From positions 434,001 to 498,000 of the forward strand of contig NZ_JALGRK010000002.1 in the NCBI RefSeq assembly GCF_023276655.1: a DNA stretch of 64,000 nt, read 5' to 3'. The translations under genes and the position numbers were made by a program. This DNA comes from Olsenella intestinalis (GTDB lineage Bacteria > Actinomycetota > Coriobacteriia > Coriobacteriales > Atopobiaceae). Shown here piece after piece: positions 34,808 to 43,460 of this stretch. A model generated the notes under the pieces. The model made no database searches, was not told the origin of the DNA, and worked only from the letters and a program-made list of their open reading frames with translations. Positions within the stretch are counted from its first letter, which is position 1. Every line of letters begins with the position of its first letter.

Positions 34808-35938
34808 CTAGAGCTTCTCGACCTTTCCGTCCTTAACGGTGAGGCCCACCTGACCGTCGAGGAGCTCCTCGAGGGTCTTGCCCGCGAGCTCATAGCGCCA
34901 GGAGCTGGCGAGGGCGGACTTCTCGCGATGGTTCACGAACTCGAGGAGGTCATCCCTCGTGGCGATGAGCTGCGTGGCGACGCCGCTCTTGTCGGAGATG
35001 AGCCTCAGCATCGCGTACATGAGGTCGACGACGCTCTCGGTCTCCGCAGTCGGGCGCTCCTTGCGCTTCACCTGCGGGTAGTCCTCGGGAGGGCACGCGA
35101 GGCCGCACGCGATGGCGTGCACCATGGCCTCCGCGTCGCGGCGGGCGAGCTGCTCGGTCCCGCGGATGCGCTTGAGGGCGTCGACCGACTTGGGGAAGCG
35201 CTTGCAGGACTCGACGATGACCTCGTCGGACACGACCCACTTGCGCGGGATGTCACGCCTCGAGGCGACGCCGTCGCGCCAGGCGCAGAGCTCGCGGGCG
35301 ACCGAGAGCTGCCTACGGGTGAGCGAGCCGGAGCGCTTGAGGTGGCGGTAGGCGAGCTCGGGCGGGCGCACGACGTGGTCGGGGTCGCTCAGGCGCTCCA
35401 TCTCGGGCGCGAGCCACGAGAGGCGGTCGAGCTTGACGAGCTCCTCGACCATGCGCTCGTAGATGCCCGGGAGGTAGCGGACGTCGTCCTCGGCGTACTT
35501 GAGCTGCTCGGCATCGAGCGGTCGCTTCGACCAGTCGGTGAGGGACTCCGCCTTGGGAAGGTGCACGTTGCAGTAGGACTCGACGAGCGCGCCGTAGCCA
35601 ATCTGCTGGCGAAGGCCGAGGAAGGCCGCCGCGAGCTGGGTGTCGAAGATGGGCTCGGGGATGCAGCCCAGGTCATGGTTGATGACCTCGAGGTCCTGCG
35701 TGCACGCATGGAAGATCTTGGTGATCGAGGTGTCCTCGAACAGGCGCCTCACGGGAGACAGGTCGTCGATGAGGATCGGGTCGACCGCGCACGACTCCTC
35801 GGGGGTTGCAAGCTGGATCAGGCAGACCTTGGGGTAGAACGTCCTCTCCCTCAGGAACTCCGTGTCGACGGCAAGTACCTTGGCGCCGGAGGCTCGCTCG
35901 CAGAACGCAGCGAGCGAATCGAAATCAGATATATACAC
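34808..35938 (-). CDS. rnd: Ribonuclease D
   Basis: 376 residues. 3'-5' exonuclease for tRNA and structured RNA processing. The DEDD residues are visible: LAVDTEFLRE (Asp, Glu), HACTQDLEVI (Asp) and YAEDDVRYL (Tyr, Asp). An HRDC domain follows near residues 205-290 (RRQLSVARELCAWRD...VDALKRI). Starts at a GTG; an ATG four bases earlier is out of frame and the ribosome site is weak. It precedes the peptidase gene by about 105 bases. Confidence 0.92.
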   Translation of the reverse strand: MYISDFDSLAAFCERASGAKVLAVDTEFLRERTFYPKVCLIQLATPEESCAVDPILIDDLSPVRRLFEDTSITKIFHACTQDLEVINHDLGCIPEPIFDTQLAAAFLGLRQQIGYGALVESYCNVHLPKAESLTDWSKRPLDAEQLKYAEDDVRYLPGIYERMVEELVKLDRLSWLAPEMERLSDPDHVVRPPELAYRHLKRSGSLTRRQLSVARELCAWRDGVASRRDIPRKWVVSDEVIVESCKRFPKSVDALKRIRGTEQLARRDAEAMVHAIACGLACPPEDYPQVKRKERPTAETESVVDLMYAMLRLISDKSGVATQLIATRDDLLEFVNHREKSALASSWRYELAGKTLEELLDGQVGLTVKDGKVEKL

Positions 35939-36036
35939 GCATGCTCGTTTCGTCTAACCGACAATGAAAATGGATACCATACAGATGTAGGTGCCAATAC
36001 GGGTTCCTATGATACTTGAAACGGTCTGGAGGTAAC

Positions 36037-36975
36037 GTGCGCACCCTCATCGTTCACAACGCTCGCTCCGGCTTCGGTTCCGACTCCATCTTCGAGTTCG
36101 AGCGGGCGCTCCTCCAGGAGGGGGACGAGTGCGTGACCCGCGTCCTTGGCACCGAGTTCGACCTGAACGGGGCCCTGCGCGACGCCGAGGACTTCGACCT
36201 CGTGGTCCTCTCCGGCGGCGACGGAACCGTGACCTCGATCCTCTACGAGCTGCGTCGCCGCGACGTCACCTGCTGCGTGTTCCCATCGGGCACGGCCAAC
36301 CTCTTCTTCAACAACCTCGGCCTCGCGAGCGAGCCGAACGCCATCGCGCGCGCCTGCCGCCAGGGCGGCGTCATCGGCTGCGACCTCGGCGAGATCTCTT
36401 GGTCCGAGCAGGGCGTCTCGCATACCCGCGGCTTCGGCATCATGGCGGGCACCGGCTACGACGCGTCGCTCATGCGCACGGCGATGCCCGACAAGAAGTC
36501 GCTCGGCGAGGCGGCCTACTTCGCGGCGGCGCTCAAGAACACCCGCCCCGAGGTCTCGCACTTCTCGATCACGGTCGACGGCGTGCGCCACGAGCGAGAC
36601 GGCATCGCCTGCCTCGTCGCCAACACGGCCACCATGCAGGGCGAGATCGAGATCGTGTCGGACTGCTCGATGTCCGACGGCCTCATCGACGTCATCGTGC
36701 TCGCGACCTCGGACGCCGTCCAGCTCATCGTCCCGTTCCTCTCGGGGATACTCGACCGCCGCGGCAGGGCGGGCCGGCCGTTCATCGAGCACTTCACGGG
36801 CCGCGAGGTCAAGGTCGAGTCCTCCTCCCCCATCCCCATGCAGATCGACGGCGACGTGGTCGCCGACGCGGTCACGGGGTACGTCGCGCGCGTCCTGCCA
36901 CGCGCGAACGACGTCGTCGTCGACCAGACCAGCCCCTACTACCCGAGCTCCAGAAAGCTCGCGCCGCGCGACTAG
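36037..36975 (+). CDS. Diacylglycerol kinase-family lipid kinase
   Basis: 312 residues, YegS/DgkB type. Starts LIVHNARSGFGSD; nucleotide motif LSGGDGTVTS at residues 58-66, then FPSGTANLFFNN and GFGIMAGTGYDASL. C-terminal beta-rich lobe with a PMQIDGDV segment. Phosphorylates diacylglycerol or a related lipid at the membrane face. The GTG at 36037 with GGAGG six bases before it is preferred over an upstream ATG at 36016. First of three closely spaced genes (18-base gap, then overlap). Confidence 0.9.
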   Translation: MRTLIVHNARSGFGSDSIFEFERALLQEGDECVTRVLGTEFDLNGALRDAEDFDLVVLSGGDGTVTSILYELRRRDVTCCVFPSGTANLFFNNLGLASEPNAIARACRQGGVIGCDLGEISWSEQGVSHTRGFGIMAGTGYDASLMRTAMPDKKSLGEAAYFAAALKNTRPEVSHFSITVDGVRHERDGIACLVANTATMQGEIEIVSDCSMSDGLIDVIVLATSDAVQLIVPFLSGILDRRGRAGRPFIEHFTGREVKVESSSPIPMQIDGDVVADAVTGYVARVLPRANDVVVDQTSPYYPSSRKLAPRD

Positions 36976-36993
36976 CGGCAGAACAGGAATCAG

Positions 36994-37713
36994 ATGTACT
37001 CATTCGACAGCACGGTCCGTTACAGCGAGTGCGCCGAGGACGGGCGCCTCTCGATCAGCTCCCTCGTGAACTACCTGCAGGACTGCTCGACCTTCCACTC
37101 CGAGAGCCTCGGTCTCGGCTTCGAGCACATGCGCGAGAACCACTACGCGTGGTTCCTCTCGGCCTGGCAGATCGAGATCGAGGAGCTCCCCGCCTTCAAC
37201 ACCGACATCACGGTCTCGACCTGGTGCTACGGGATGAAGCGCCTGATCGCGAACAGGAACTTCACCATCTGCGACAGGTGCGGCCGACAGCTCGTGCGCG
37301 CCGACGCCCTCTGGTTCGTCTTCGACACCGAGAGGCAGGCGCCCGCCAAGATCCCCGAGTCGCAGATGGCCTACCTCACGGGCGAGGAGCGCCTCGACAT
37401 GGAGCCGACGCCGCGCAAGATCGCCGTCGAGGGCGACTTCACCCAGGCGAGCCCCATCGAAGTGAAGGAGCACCACCTCGACACCAACCGCCACGTCAAC
37501 AACGCCCAGTACATCTCCATGGCCATCGACGCCCTGCGCTCGCAGGGCCAGATCGTCGACGCCCGCCGCATCTTCGTGCAGTACAAGCGCATGGCCCTTC
37601 TCGGCGACACGATCGTGCCACGCGTGCACGAGCAAGACGGCTCCTGGGTCGTGGACCTCGCGGACGAGAAGGGCGACACCTTCGCCGTCGTCAAGCTGGA
37701 GGTGCGCGCATGA
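36994..37713 (+). CDS. Acyl-ACP thioesterase
   Basis: 239 residues, double hot-dog fold of the plant FatA/FatB-related bacterial group. N-terminal YSECAEDGRLSISSLVNYLQD, then AWFLSAWQI; the second hot-dog holds the active-site pattern DTNRHVNNAQYI. Releases fatty acids from acyl carrier protein. It lies between the lipid kinase and the Nudix gene, whose ATG overlaps its stop, so a lipid-related operon is likely. Confidence 0.9.
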   Translation: MYSFDSTVRYSECAEDGRLSISSLVNYLQDCSTFHSESLGLGFEHMRENHYAWFLSAWQIEIEELPAFNTDITVSTWCYGMKRLIANRNFTICDRCGRQLVRADALWFVFDTERQAPAKIPESQMAYLTGEERLDMEPTPRKIAVEGDFTQASPIEVKEHHLDTNRHVNNAQYISMAIDALRSQGQIVDARRIFVQYKRMALLGDTIVPRVHEQDGSWVVDLADEKGDTFAVVKLEVRA

Positions 37714-38126
37714 GCGCGGCAGAGGCCCGCGTGGCCTGCGCCGTGGTGAGGGCGCGCGGCCGCGTCCTCGTCGTCAGGCGCGACGAGTCCGATCTCCCCG
37801 CCGGCTGGGGCCTCCCCTGCGCCGCGGCCGAGGGCGACGACGAGGCCAAGGACGCGCTCGCGCCCATGCTGGAGGCTCTTCTCGGCGGGCCGTGCTCGAG
37901 CGCGTGGCCGCTCGACGACGTCGAGGGCATGGCGGGCGAGAAGAGCGTTCGCCTCGAGTGCGTGGCCTTCGATGCGCCGCGCGACCTTGTGCCGGCGGAC
38001 GGCGAGGGCGTGCGCTGGGTGGCGCCGGAGGACCTGCTCGACGTCGAGTGGTCGCCGATCGAGCGCGAGCTCGTGATGCGCCTCGCCATGGGCTGGTCCG
38101 AGATTTTTTCGGAGAATCGTTTCTAG
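37710..38126 (+). CDS. Nudix-fold protein with degenerate Nudix box
   Basis: 138 residues. The start RVACAVVRARGRVLVVRR and WGLPC, plus the C-terminal VRWVAPEDLLDVEW, match the Nudix fold. The catalytic box (consensus G-x5-E-x7-REUxEExGU) is lost: after WGLPCAAAEGDD comes EAKDALAPMLEALLG, with no REx2EE core. Probably catalytically inactive or altered. ATG overlaps the preceding stop (ATGA). Contains two opposed copies of CGAGAAGAGC (37875-37884 and 37937-37946). Confidence 0.75.
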   Translation: MSAAEARVACAVVRARGRVLVVRRDESDLPAGWGLPCAAAEGDDEAKDALAPMLEALLGGPCSSAWPLDDVEGMAGEKSVRLECVAFDAPRDLVPADGEGVRWVAPEDLLDVEWSPIERELVMRLAMGWSEIFSENRF

Positions 38127-38198
38127 CGTCTGACAATTCCGGGGCGCGCCGGGAGCCTCCACTATCATGGTCTGGCAACCAACGAAAGGACCAGTCGA

Positions 38199-38660
38199 AT
38201 GACCAGCACCACCAACGTCGAGACCAACCAGACCAGCGAGGAGCAGCCGCGCTACATCGAGAGCGCGTCGGCGACCACCAACCCCGACAACGCGAACTCG
38301 GGCGCCAAGGCCTACGTGATCGCCGCCATCGCGATCGTCGTCCTCATCGGCATCTCGATCGGCATCGGCTCGTGCGCGGCCCTCATCGGCAGGGCTGCCT
38401 ACGCCTCCAGGGGCTCGCTCGGCTCCGGGCTCACCAGCCGCCCCAGGAGCGTCGACCTCGACGACGACGACCTCGACGACTACGATTTCGACCTCGACGA
38501 CCTCGACCTCGACCTCGACGACCTCGACCTCGACGACTACGACTACGACCACGGCTTCGGCGGAACCGACCCCGACCGCCTCTACGGCGACGGCACGACC
38601 ACCGACACCAACGGCCGCGGGGGCCGCACGAGCTCCACGACCGACGTGTTCTCCTACTAG
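38199..38660 (+). CDS. Single-pass membrane protein with Asp-Leu-Asp repeat tail
   Basis: 153 residues, not recognised. A hydrophilic N-terminus (~36 residues) leads to one membrane helix (YVIAAIAIVVLIGISIGIG), then a short basic stretch. Residues ~86-115 are built almost only from Asp and Leu with some Tyr and Phe (repeats of DLDD), ending in a Gly/Thr-rich tail. The DNA for the acidic part is a run of GACCTCGAC units (38450-38547). A ribosome site (GAAAGGA) precedes ATG 38199, and good spacing to thyA supports it as a real gene. The acidic tail could bind Ca2+ or cationic surfaces; that is a guess. Confidence 0.65.
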   Translation: MTSTTNVETNQTSEEQPRYIESASATTNPDNANSGAKAYVIAAIAIVVLIGISIGIGSCAALIGRAAYASRGSLGSGLTSRPRSVDLDDDDLDDYDFDLDDLDLDLDDLDLDDYDYDHGFGGTDPDRLYGDGTTTDTNGRGGRTSSTTDVFSY

Positions 38661-38682
38661 GCACCACGACAGGGAGGCAGGC

Positions 38683-39531
38683 ATGAGCAAGGCAGACGAC
38701 ATCTTCGTCGAGATGTGCTCCGACATCATCGAGCACGGCACGACGACCGAGGGCCAGAAGGTCCGCCCGCACTGGAGCGACGGCACGCCGGCCTACACCA
38801 TCAAGAAGTTCGGCGTGTGCAACCGCTACGACCTGCGCGAGGAGTTTCCCGCCCTCACGCTGAGGCGCACGGCCCTCAAGAGCGCGATGGACGAGATCCT
38901 CTGGATCTACCAGCGCAAGTCCAACAACATCCACGACCTCAACAGCTCCATCTGGGACGAGTGGGCAGACGAGTCCGGCTCGATCGGCAAGGCCTACGGC
39001 TACCAGGTAGGCCAGGTCTCCCACTACGCCGACGGCGACTATGACCAGATGGACCGCGTCCTGAAGGACCTGCGCGAGAACCCCTACTCCCGCAGGATCA
39101 TGACGAACCTCTACACCTTCAGCGACCTCTCCGAGATGCACCTCTACCCCTGCGCGTTCAACGCGATCTACAACGTCACGCAGGAGCCGGGCGAGAAGAG
39201 ACCGACCCTCAACATGGTGCTCGTCCAGCGCAGCCAGGACATCCTCGCGGCCAACAACTGGAACGTGTGCCAGTACGCGCTGCTGCTCATGATGGTCGCC
39301 CAGGTCAGCGACATGAACGCCGGCGAGCTCATCCACATGATCGCCGACGCCCACATCTACGACCGCCACGTCGACATCGTCCGCGAGCTCATCGGCCGCG
39401 AGCGCCACGCCGCGCCCAAGGTGAGCCTCAACCCCGACGTGCACGACTTCTACGAGTTCACGACCGACGACCTCATCGTCGAGGGCTACGAGCACGGCCC
39501 GCAGGTCAAGAACATCCCGATCGCGGTGTAG
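38683..39531 (+). CDS. thyA: Thymidylate synthase
   Basis: 282 residues. dUMP + methylene-THF to dTMP + DHF. Catalytic Cys157 lies in LYPCAFN (the usual box is LPPCH), preceded by SRRIMTNLYT with the phosphate Arg residues. RSQDILAANNWN replaces the common RSxDxxLGxPFN, and HIYDRHVDIV lies near the C-terminus. The box differences point to a divergent ThyA subgroup. DHFR follows two bases later; the two regenerate THF together. Confidence 0.93.
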   Translation: MSKADDIFVEMCSDIIEHGTTTEGQKVRPHWSDGTPAYTIKKFGVCNRYDLREEFPALTLRRTALKSAMDEILWIYQRKSNNIHDLNSSIWDEWADESGSIGKAYGYQVGQVSHYADGDYDQMDRVLKDLRENPYSRRIMTNLYTFSDLSEMHLYPCAFNAIYNVTQEPGEKRPTLNMVLVQRSQDILAANNWNVCQYALLLMMVAQVSDMNAGELIHMIADAHIYDRHVDIVRELIGRERHAAPKVSLNPDVHDFYEFTTDDLIVEGYEHGPQVKNIPIAV

Positions 39532-39533
39532 CC

Positions 39534-40031
39534 ATGAGGGCCATCGTTTCCGTCACCAGCGACTGGGCCATCGGCTGCGAGGGCAGGCTGCTCGTCCGCA
39601 ACAAGGCGGACATGCACCGCTTCGTCGAGCTCACCATGGGCGGCACGGTCCTCATGGGCCGCACCACCTTCGAGAGCTTCCCGGGCGGCGCCCTCAAGGG
39701 CCGCCGCAACGTGGTCCTGACCAGGCAGGAGGGATACGCTGCCCCCGGCGTCGAGACCTTCTCGTCCGCAGAAACCGCCCTCGCGGCGCTCGCCGACACC
39801 GACCCCGACACCGTCTGGCTCATCGGCGGCGAGAGCGTCTACCGCGCCCTCCTCCCCCTCTGCGACCGCGTCTTCGTCACGAAGAACGACGTCAGGCTTC
39901 CGGCCGACGCCTACTTCCCCGACCTCGACGCCGACGACGCCTGGGAGGTCGAGTCCGAGGAGCCCGGCGGCGTGACGGCCGCGGGCGTCCCCTTCTCCTA
40001 CGTCACCTACCGGAACCGCAACCTCGCGTAG
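39534..40031 (+). CDS. folA: Dihydrofolate reductase
   Basis: 165 residues. Reduces DHF to THF with NADPH, needed after ThyA. IVSVTSDWAIGCEGRLL holds the N-terminal strand and the first loop; RFVELTMGGTVLMGRTTFESFP, RRNVVLTRQ and LIGGESVYRALLPL follow. ATG 39534 begins two bases after the thyA stop, so translation is coupled. Confidence 0.93.
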   Translation: MRAIVSVTSDWAIGCEGRLLVRNKADMHRFVELTMGGTVLMGRTTFESFPGGALKGRRNVVLTRQEGYAAPGVETFSSAETALAALADTDPDTVWLIGGESVYRALLPLCDRVFVTKNDVRLPADAYFPDLDADDAWEVESEEPGGVTAAGVPFSYVTYRNRNLA

Positions 40032-40048
40032 CCGCAGCCTCGCGCGGG

Positions 40049-40058
40049 CGAGAAGAGC
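40049..40058 (+). repeat. CGAGAAGAGC repeat, intergenic copy
   Basis: Lies between the folA stop and the folA terminator. Confidence 0.7.
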
Positions 40059-40065
40059 ACAGGCA

Positions 40066-40104
40066 AGGGGTCGCCACGCTCACTGCGCGGCGACCCCTCC
40101 TTTG
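40066..40104 (+). terminator. Terminator of the thyA-folA operon
   Basis: GGGGTCGCC / GGCGACCCC stem with a 13-base loop, then TCCTTTG. Confidence 0.8.
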
Positions 40105-40151
40105 TCGATGCGTCTCAATCGGGGCCTCGCGACGACCCCGCCAGACGGCGG

Positions 40152-40760
40152 CTACTCGCCGAGGCTCATACCGCCGTACGTGGCCGTCACGAGCTCCTTG
40201 ATGCTGTCGTCGTCGACGTTCCAGGTGCCGTCGTCGCCCTTCGTGACCTTGAGCGTCACGTCCTTCTCGGCGACGTCACTCGTGGCGTCGATGCCCGCGT
40301 AGAACCACTCGACGTACTTCTTGACCATGCCGTTCTCCCCCTCGGCGTTTTTGATCTCAAAGAGCGTCGACAGGTTCTCGGGCGTCTGCGCCTGCTGGTT
40401 GGCGTACTCGATCGCCTTCGAGAGGTCCTTGTTCTTCACGTGCAGGGCGACCGTGCCGGTCTTGTCACTCACCTTCACGTCGCGAATCTCGTAGTCGAAG
40501 CCCTTGAAGCAGCGCGCGAGGAACTCGTACGGGTCGATCCCCATGTTGCGGATCTCGCCGATCGAGGCGTTGTCCTTGTCGATGACCGACGACAGCGACG
40601 CCTGCGTGGGGTTCTTGAACGCGTCGAGCTCCTTGGTGATGCCCGCGCGAATGGCCTGCTCGTCGTTGTTGGCGCACGCCGCGAGCCCGCCGACGGCGAA
40701 CGTCGCCACGACGCAGCCGAGCGCGACGGTCATGACCTGCCTGAGTAGCTTCGAAACCAT
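40152..40760 (-). CDS. Predicted lipoprotein of unknown function
   Basis: 202 residues. A lipoprotein signal peptide ends at LAAC (Cys near residue 25), followed by NNDEQAIRAGITKELDAFKNP and two alpha/beta segments that resemble DUF4878/NTF2-like secreted domains only loosely. ATG 40760 follows GGGAGG; a longer frame upstream lacks a site. Export and membrane anchoring on the outer face are supported; the function is not. Confidence 0.7.
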   Translation of the reverse strand: MVSKLLRQVMTVALGCVVATFAVGGLAACANNDEQAIRAGITKELDAFKNPTQASLSSVIDKDNASIGEIRNMGIDPYEFLARCFKGFDYEIRDVKVSDKTGTVALHVKNKDLSKAIEYANQQAQTPENLSTLFEIKNAEGENGMVKKYVEWFYAGIDATSDVAEKDVTLKVTKGDDGTWNVDDDSIKELVTATYGGMSLGE

Positions 40761-40830
40761 GGGGCCTCCCATCGTCGGGGAAATGTCTGCAAACATCATA
40801 CGATAAGAGCCTGCGCCCACGCCCCTCGAC

Positions 40831-41625
40831 TCACGCCCGGCGGCCGGCGTCACCGTCCGCCGCCGCGAGCGCGCGCTCGAGCGCGCCTATGACCTCGCGT
40901 GCGTCGCCCCCGCCGACATGCAGCCGGACCTCTCCCAAGGTCAGACGCCTCGCCGTGACGCCCGCGCGGACGAGAAGAGCCTCGTCGAGGTCGCGGCCCG
41001 CGGCGAGCCTCACGTCGACGAGCGGCCCGAAGCCACCGCGCAGCGTGCGCGCGGCCACCTCGAAGGATGCGTCGCCCTTGAGGCCCGGGTAGCCCACGCG
41101 CTCCACGGCCGGGTGGCAGGCAAGGTACGCGCAGAGGACCTGCGCACAGTCGCTCGCCCTCCCCCACGCGGCGTCGAGCTCGAGGAGCCCTGCGAGAAGC
41201 GCCTCGTCCACCTCGTGCGCGTCGGGCAGGGCCAGCGGGAGCTCGGCCTCGACCGAGGCGCCGGGCGCGACGGCGACGAGCGCGTGCCCCGCGAGCGCGC
41301 CGGAGAGCGGTGCCACGAGCGCGTCGGCGCCGAGGCGCAGGGCGGCGCAGCCCAAGGGAGAGACGCCCGTCAAGTCGGCCACGAGGACCGCGTCCTCGCG
41401 CCGGGCGGCCTCGGCCTCGGCGCGCACGTCCAGGCAGGCCAGGGGCTCTCCCCCAAGCACGCGGCACGCGACCGCGGCGCGCCCGCCGCCCGCAGGCGGC
41501 CGCGAGAGCGCGCGCACGACCCTCTCGGCGCCCGCTGCCACCACGAAGGCACGCCCGCGCCCCAGACGGTCGGCGAGCACCGAGCCCACGCTCCTCTCGC
41601 CCACGCGCACCTCGTCTCTCACCAC
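40831..41625 (-). CDS. Truncated trans-sulfuration-type PLP-fold protein lacking the catalytic lysine
   Basis: 264 residues, against about 380 in cystathionine gamma-synthase/lyase relatives. The C-terminal half matches that family: VADLTGVSPLGCAALRLGAD (usual vDNTfatP...GAD), CHPAVERVGYPGLKG, GGFGPLVDVRL and VRLHVGG-x2-AREVIGALERAL. In the active-site segment the usual S-x-T-K-Y-x-G-H reads LSGALAGH, with Gly109 where the PLP-binding Lys should be, and the N-terminal ~100 residues that form the cofactor pocket are missing. The frame is intact with a strong GGGGAGG before its GTG, and extremely GC-rich. Either a pseudoenzyme with a new role or a slowly decaying gene. Confidence 0.6.
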   Translation of the reverse strand: MVRDEVRVGERSVGSVLADRLGRGRAFVVAAGAERVVRALSRPPAGGGRAAVACRVLGGEPLACLDVRAEAEAARREDAVLVADLTGVSPLGCAALRLGADALVAPLSGALAGHALVAVAPGASVEAELPLALPDAHEVDEALLAGLLELDAAWGRASDCAQVLCAYLACHPAVERVGYPGLKGDASFEVAARTLRGGFGPLVDVRLAAGRDLDEALLVRAGVTARRLTLGEVRLHVGGGDAREVIGALERALAAADGDAGRRA

Positions 41626-41637
41626 GGACACCTCCCC

Positions 41638-41672
41638 AAAAGAAAAAAGCCGCCGCCCGAGGGCGACGGCTT
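41638..41672 (-). terminator. Terminator of thrS
   Basis: GCCGTCGCCC / GGGCGGCGGC stem (one G-U), then TTTTTTCTTTT on the minus strand. Confidence 0.9.
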
Positions 41673-41690
41673 GCGTGCATGTGTCGGCGC

Positions 41691-43454
41691 CTAGCCGCGG
41701 CGCTCGGCGATCTCCTGCTTGAGCTCGACGATCCACTCGTCGAGGTCGCGCTGGACGGTCTCGTTGGAGCGGTCGCGGACGGAGATGTTGCCGGCCTCGA
41801 CCTCCTTCTCGCCGAGGATCAGCATGTAGGGCACGCGGTCGACGCCGCGGGCCTCGCGGATCTTGTAGCCGATCTTCTCGTCGCGGTCGTCGACCTTCAC
41901 GCGGACGCCGGCGGCGCGCAGCTTGTCGGCGACCTCGTGGGCGTAGTCGCGGGTCTTCTCGGAGACGGGAAGGACCTTGACCTGGCAGGGCGAGAGCCAC
42001 GTGGGGAACTTGCCCGCGTACTGCTCGATGAGCATGCCGATGAAGCGCTCGAACGAGCCGAAGCCCGCGCGGTGGATCATGATCGGCTGCTTCTTGGAGC
42101 CGTCGGAGTCGACGTACTCGAGCTGGAAGTTGTGCGGCAGCTGGAAGTCGAGCTGGATCGTGCCGCACTGCCAGGTGCGGCCGAGGCAGTCCTGCAGGTG
42201 GAAGTCGATCTTGGGGCCGTAGAAGGCGCCGTCACCGGGGTTGATGACGTAGTCGACGCCCATGGAGTCGAGGGCGTCCTTCAGGCCCTGCTCAGCGCGC
42301 GCCCAGTCCTCGTCGGAGCCCATGGAGTCCTCGGGACGGGTGGAGAGCTCGACGCGGTACGGGAAGCCGAACTGCGCGTAGTAGGCCGTGATCAGGTGCG
42401 CCGTGTCGGTCACCTGCTCGGTGATCTGGTCCGGACGGATGAAGAGGTGGGCGTCGTCCTGGGTGAACTCGCGCACGCGGAAGAGGCCGTGCAGTGCGCC
42501 CTTGAGCTCGTGACGGTGGTCGAGGCCGGCCTCGGCGAGCTTGAGCGGCAGGTCACGGTAGGAGCGCGGCTTGCTCTTGTACACGAGGCAGGCGCCGGGG
42601 CAGTTCATCGGCTTGACGGCGTAGTCCTCGTCGTCGATGAGCGTCGTGTACATGTTCTCCTTGTAGTGGTCCCAGTGACCGGAGGTCTCCCAGAGGGAGC
42701 GCGACAGGATGATCGGCGTCTGGATCTGCTCGTAGCCGTAGGCGTCCTGCATCTCCTGCCAGTACTGCATGAGGGAGTTGCGCACGCGCATGCCGTTGGG
42801 CAGCCAGAAGGGGAAGCCGGGGCCGGCCTCGGACATCATGAAGAGGTCCATCTCCTTGCCGATCCTGCGGTGGTCGCGCTTGGCGGCCTCCTCGCGCAGG
42901 CGCTCCCACTCGGCGAGCTCGTCCTTGTTGCGGAAGGCGATGCCGTTGATGCGGGTGAGCATCTTGTTGTCCTTGTCGTCCTTCCAGTACGCGCCGGAGA
43001 CGCCGGTGAGCTTGAAGGCCTTGAGCGCCTTGGTGTACATGAGGTGCGGGCCGACGCACATGTCAACGTACTCGCCCTGCTTGTAGAAGGTGATGCGCGC
43101 GTCCTCGGGAAGGTCGCCGATGTGCTCGACCTTGTACTTCTCGCCGCGCTCCTCCATGTGCTTGATGGCCTCGGCGCGGGGCAGCTCGTAGGTCTCGACC
43201 TTGAGGTTCTCCTTGACGATCTTCTTCATCTCGGCCTCGATGGCGGGGAAGTCGTCCTCGTTGACCTTGGCGCCGTTCAGGTCGATGTCGTAGTAGAAGC
43301 CGTTCTCGGTGGCCGGGCCGTAGCCGAAGTCGGCCTCGGGGTACAGGCGCTTGATGGCCTGGGCCAGGATGTGGGCGGCGGTGTGGCGGATGACGTGGAG
43401 CTCCTCGTCTGCGGGGCACTCGTCGACGTGACCGTCGTTGTACAGGACCTTCAT
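41691..43454 (-). CDS. thrS: Threonyl-tRNA synthetase, form without TGS domain
   Basis: 587 residues. Begins directly with ~18 residues before the editing domain (IRHTAAHILAQAIKRLYP); the ~60-residue N-terminal TGS domain is absent. Editing motifs HTAAH and the later CVGPH are intact. Class II core: MRVRNSLMQYW, zinc/active-site MNCPGA, RELxx-type HELKGALHGLFRVREFTQDDAH, and HRAGFGSFERFI. The C-terminal anticodon-binding domain follows. Expression seems to be controlled by the leader ORF upstream at 43560-43646. TTACCTC (an AGAGGTAA site on its strand) lies six bases before the ATG. Confidence 0.95.
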   Translation of the reverse strand: MKVLYNDGHVDECPADEELHVIRHTAAHILAQAIKRLYPEADFGYGPATENGFYYDIDLNGAKVNEDDFPAIEAEMKKIVKENLKVETYELPRAEAIKHMEERGEKYKVEHIGDLPEDARITFYKQGEYVDMCVGPHLMYTKALKAFKLTGVSGAYWKDDKDNKMLTRINGIAFRNKDELAEWERLREEAAKRDHRRIGKEMDLFMMSEAGPGFPFWLPNGMRVRNSLMQYWQEMQDAYGYEQIQTPIILSRSLWETSGHWDHYKENMYTTLIDDEDYAVKPMNCPGACLVYKSKPRSYRDLPLKLAEAGLDHRHELKGALHGLFRVREFTQDDAHLFIRPDQITEQVTDTAHLITAYYAQFGFPYRVELSTRPEDSMGSDEDWARAEQGLKDALDSMGVDYVINPGDGAFYGPKIDFHLQDCLGRTWQCGTIQLDFQLPHNFQLEYVDSDGSKKQPIMIHRAGFGSFERFIGMLIEQYAGKFPTWLSPCQVKVLPVSEKTRDYAHEVADKLRAAGVRVKVDDRDEKIGYKIREARGVDRVPYMLILGEKEVEAGNISVRDRSNETVQRDLDEWIVELKQEIAERRG

Positions 43455-43460
43455 GTGTTA

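Noticed and set aside
40831-42168. Longer frame joining the PLP-like protein to sequence antisense to thrS
   Set aside because: The upstream part is the same-strand thrS gene in another frame, and a terminator lies between the two genes.
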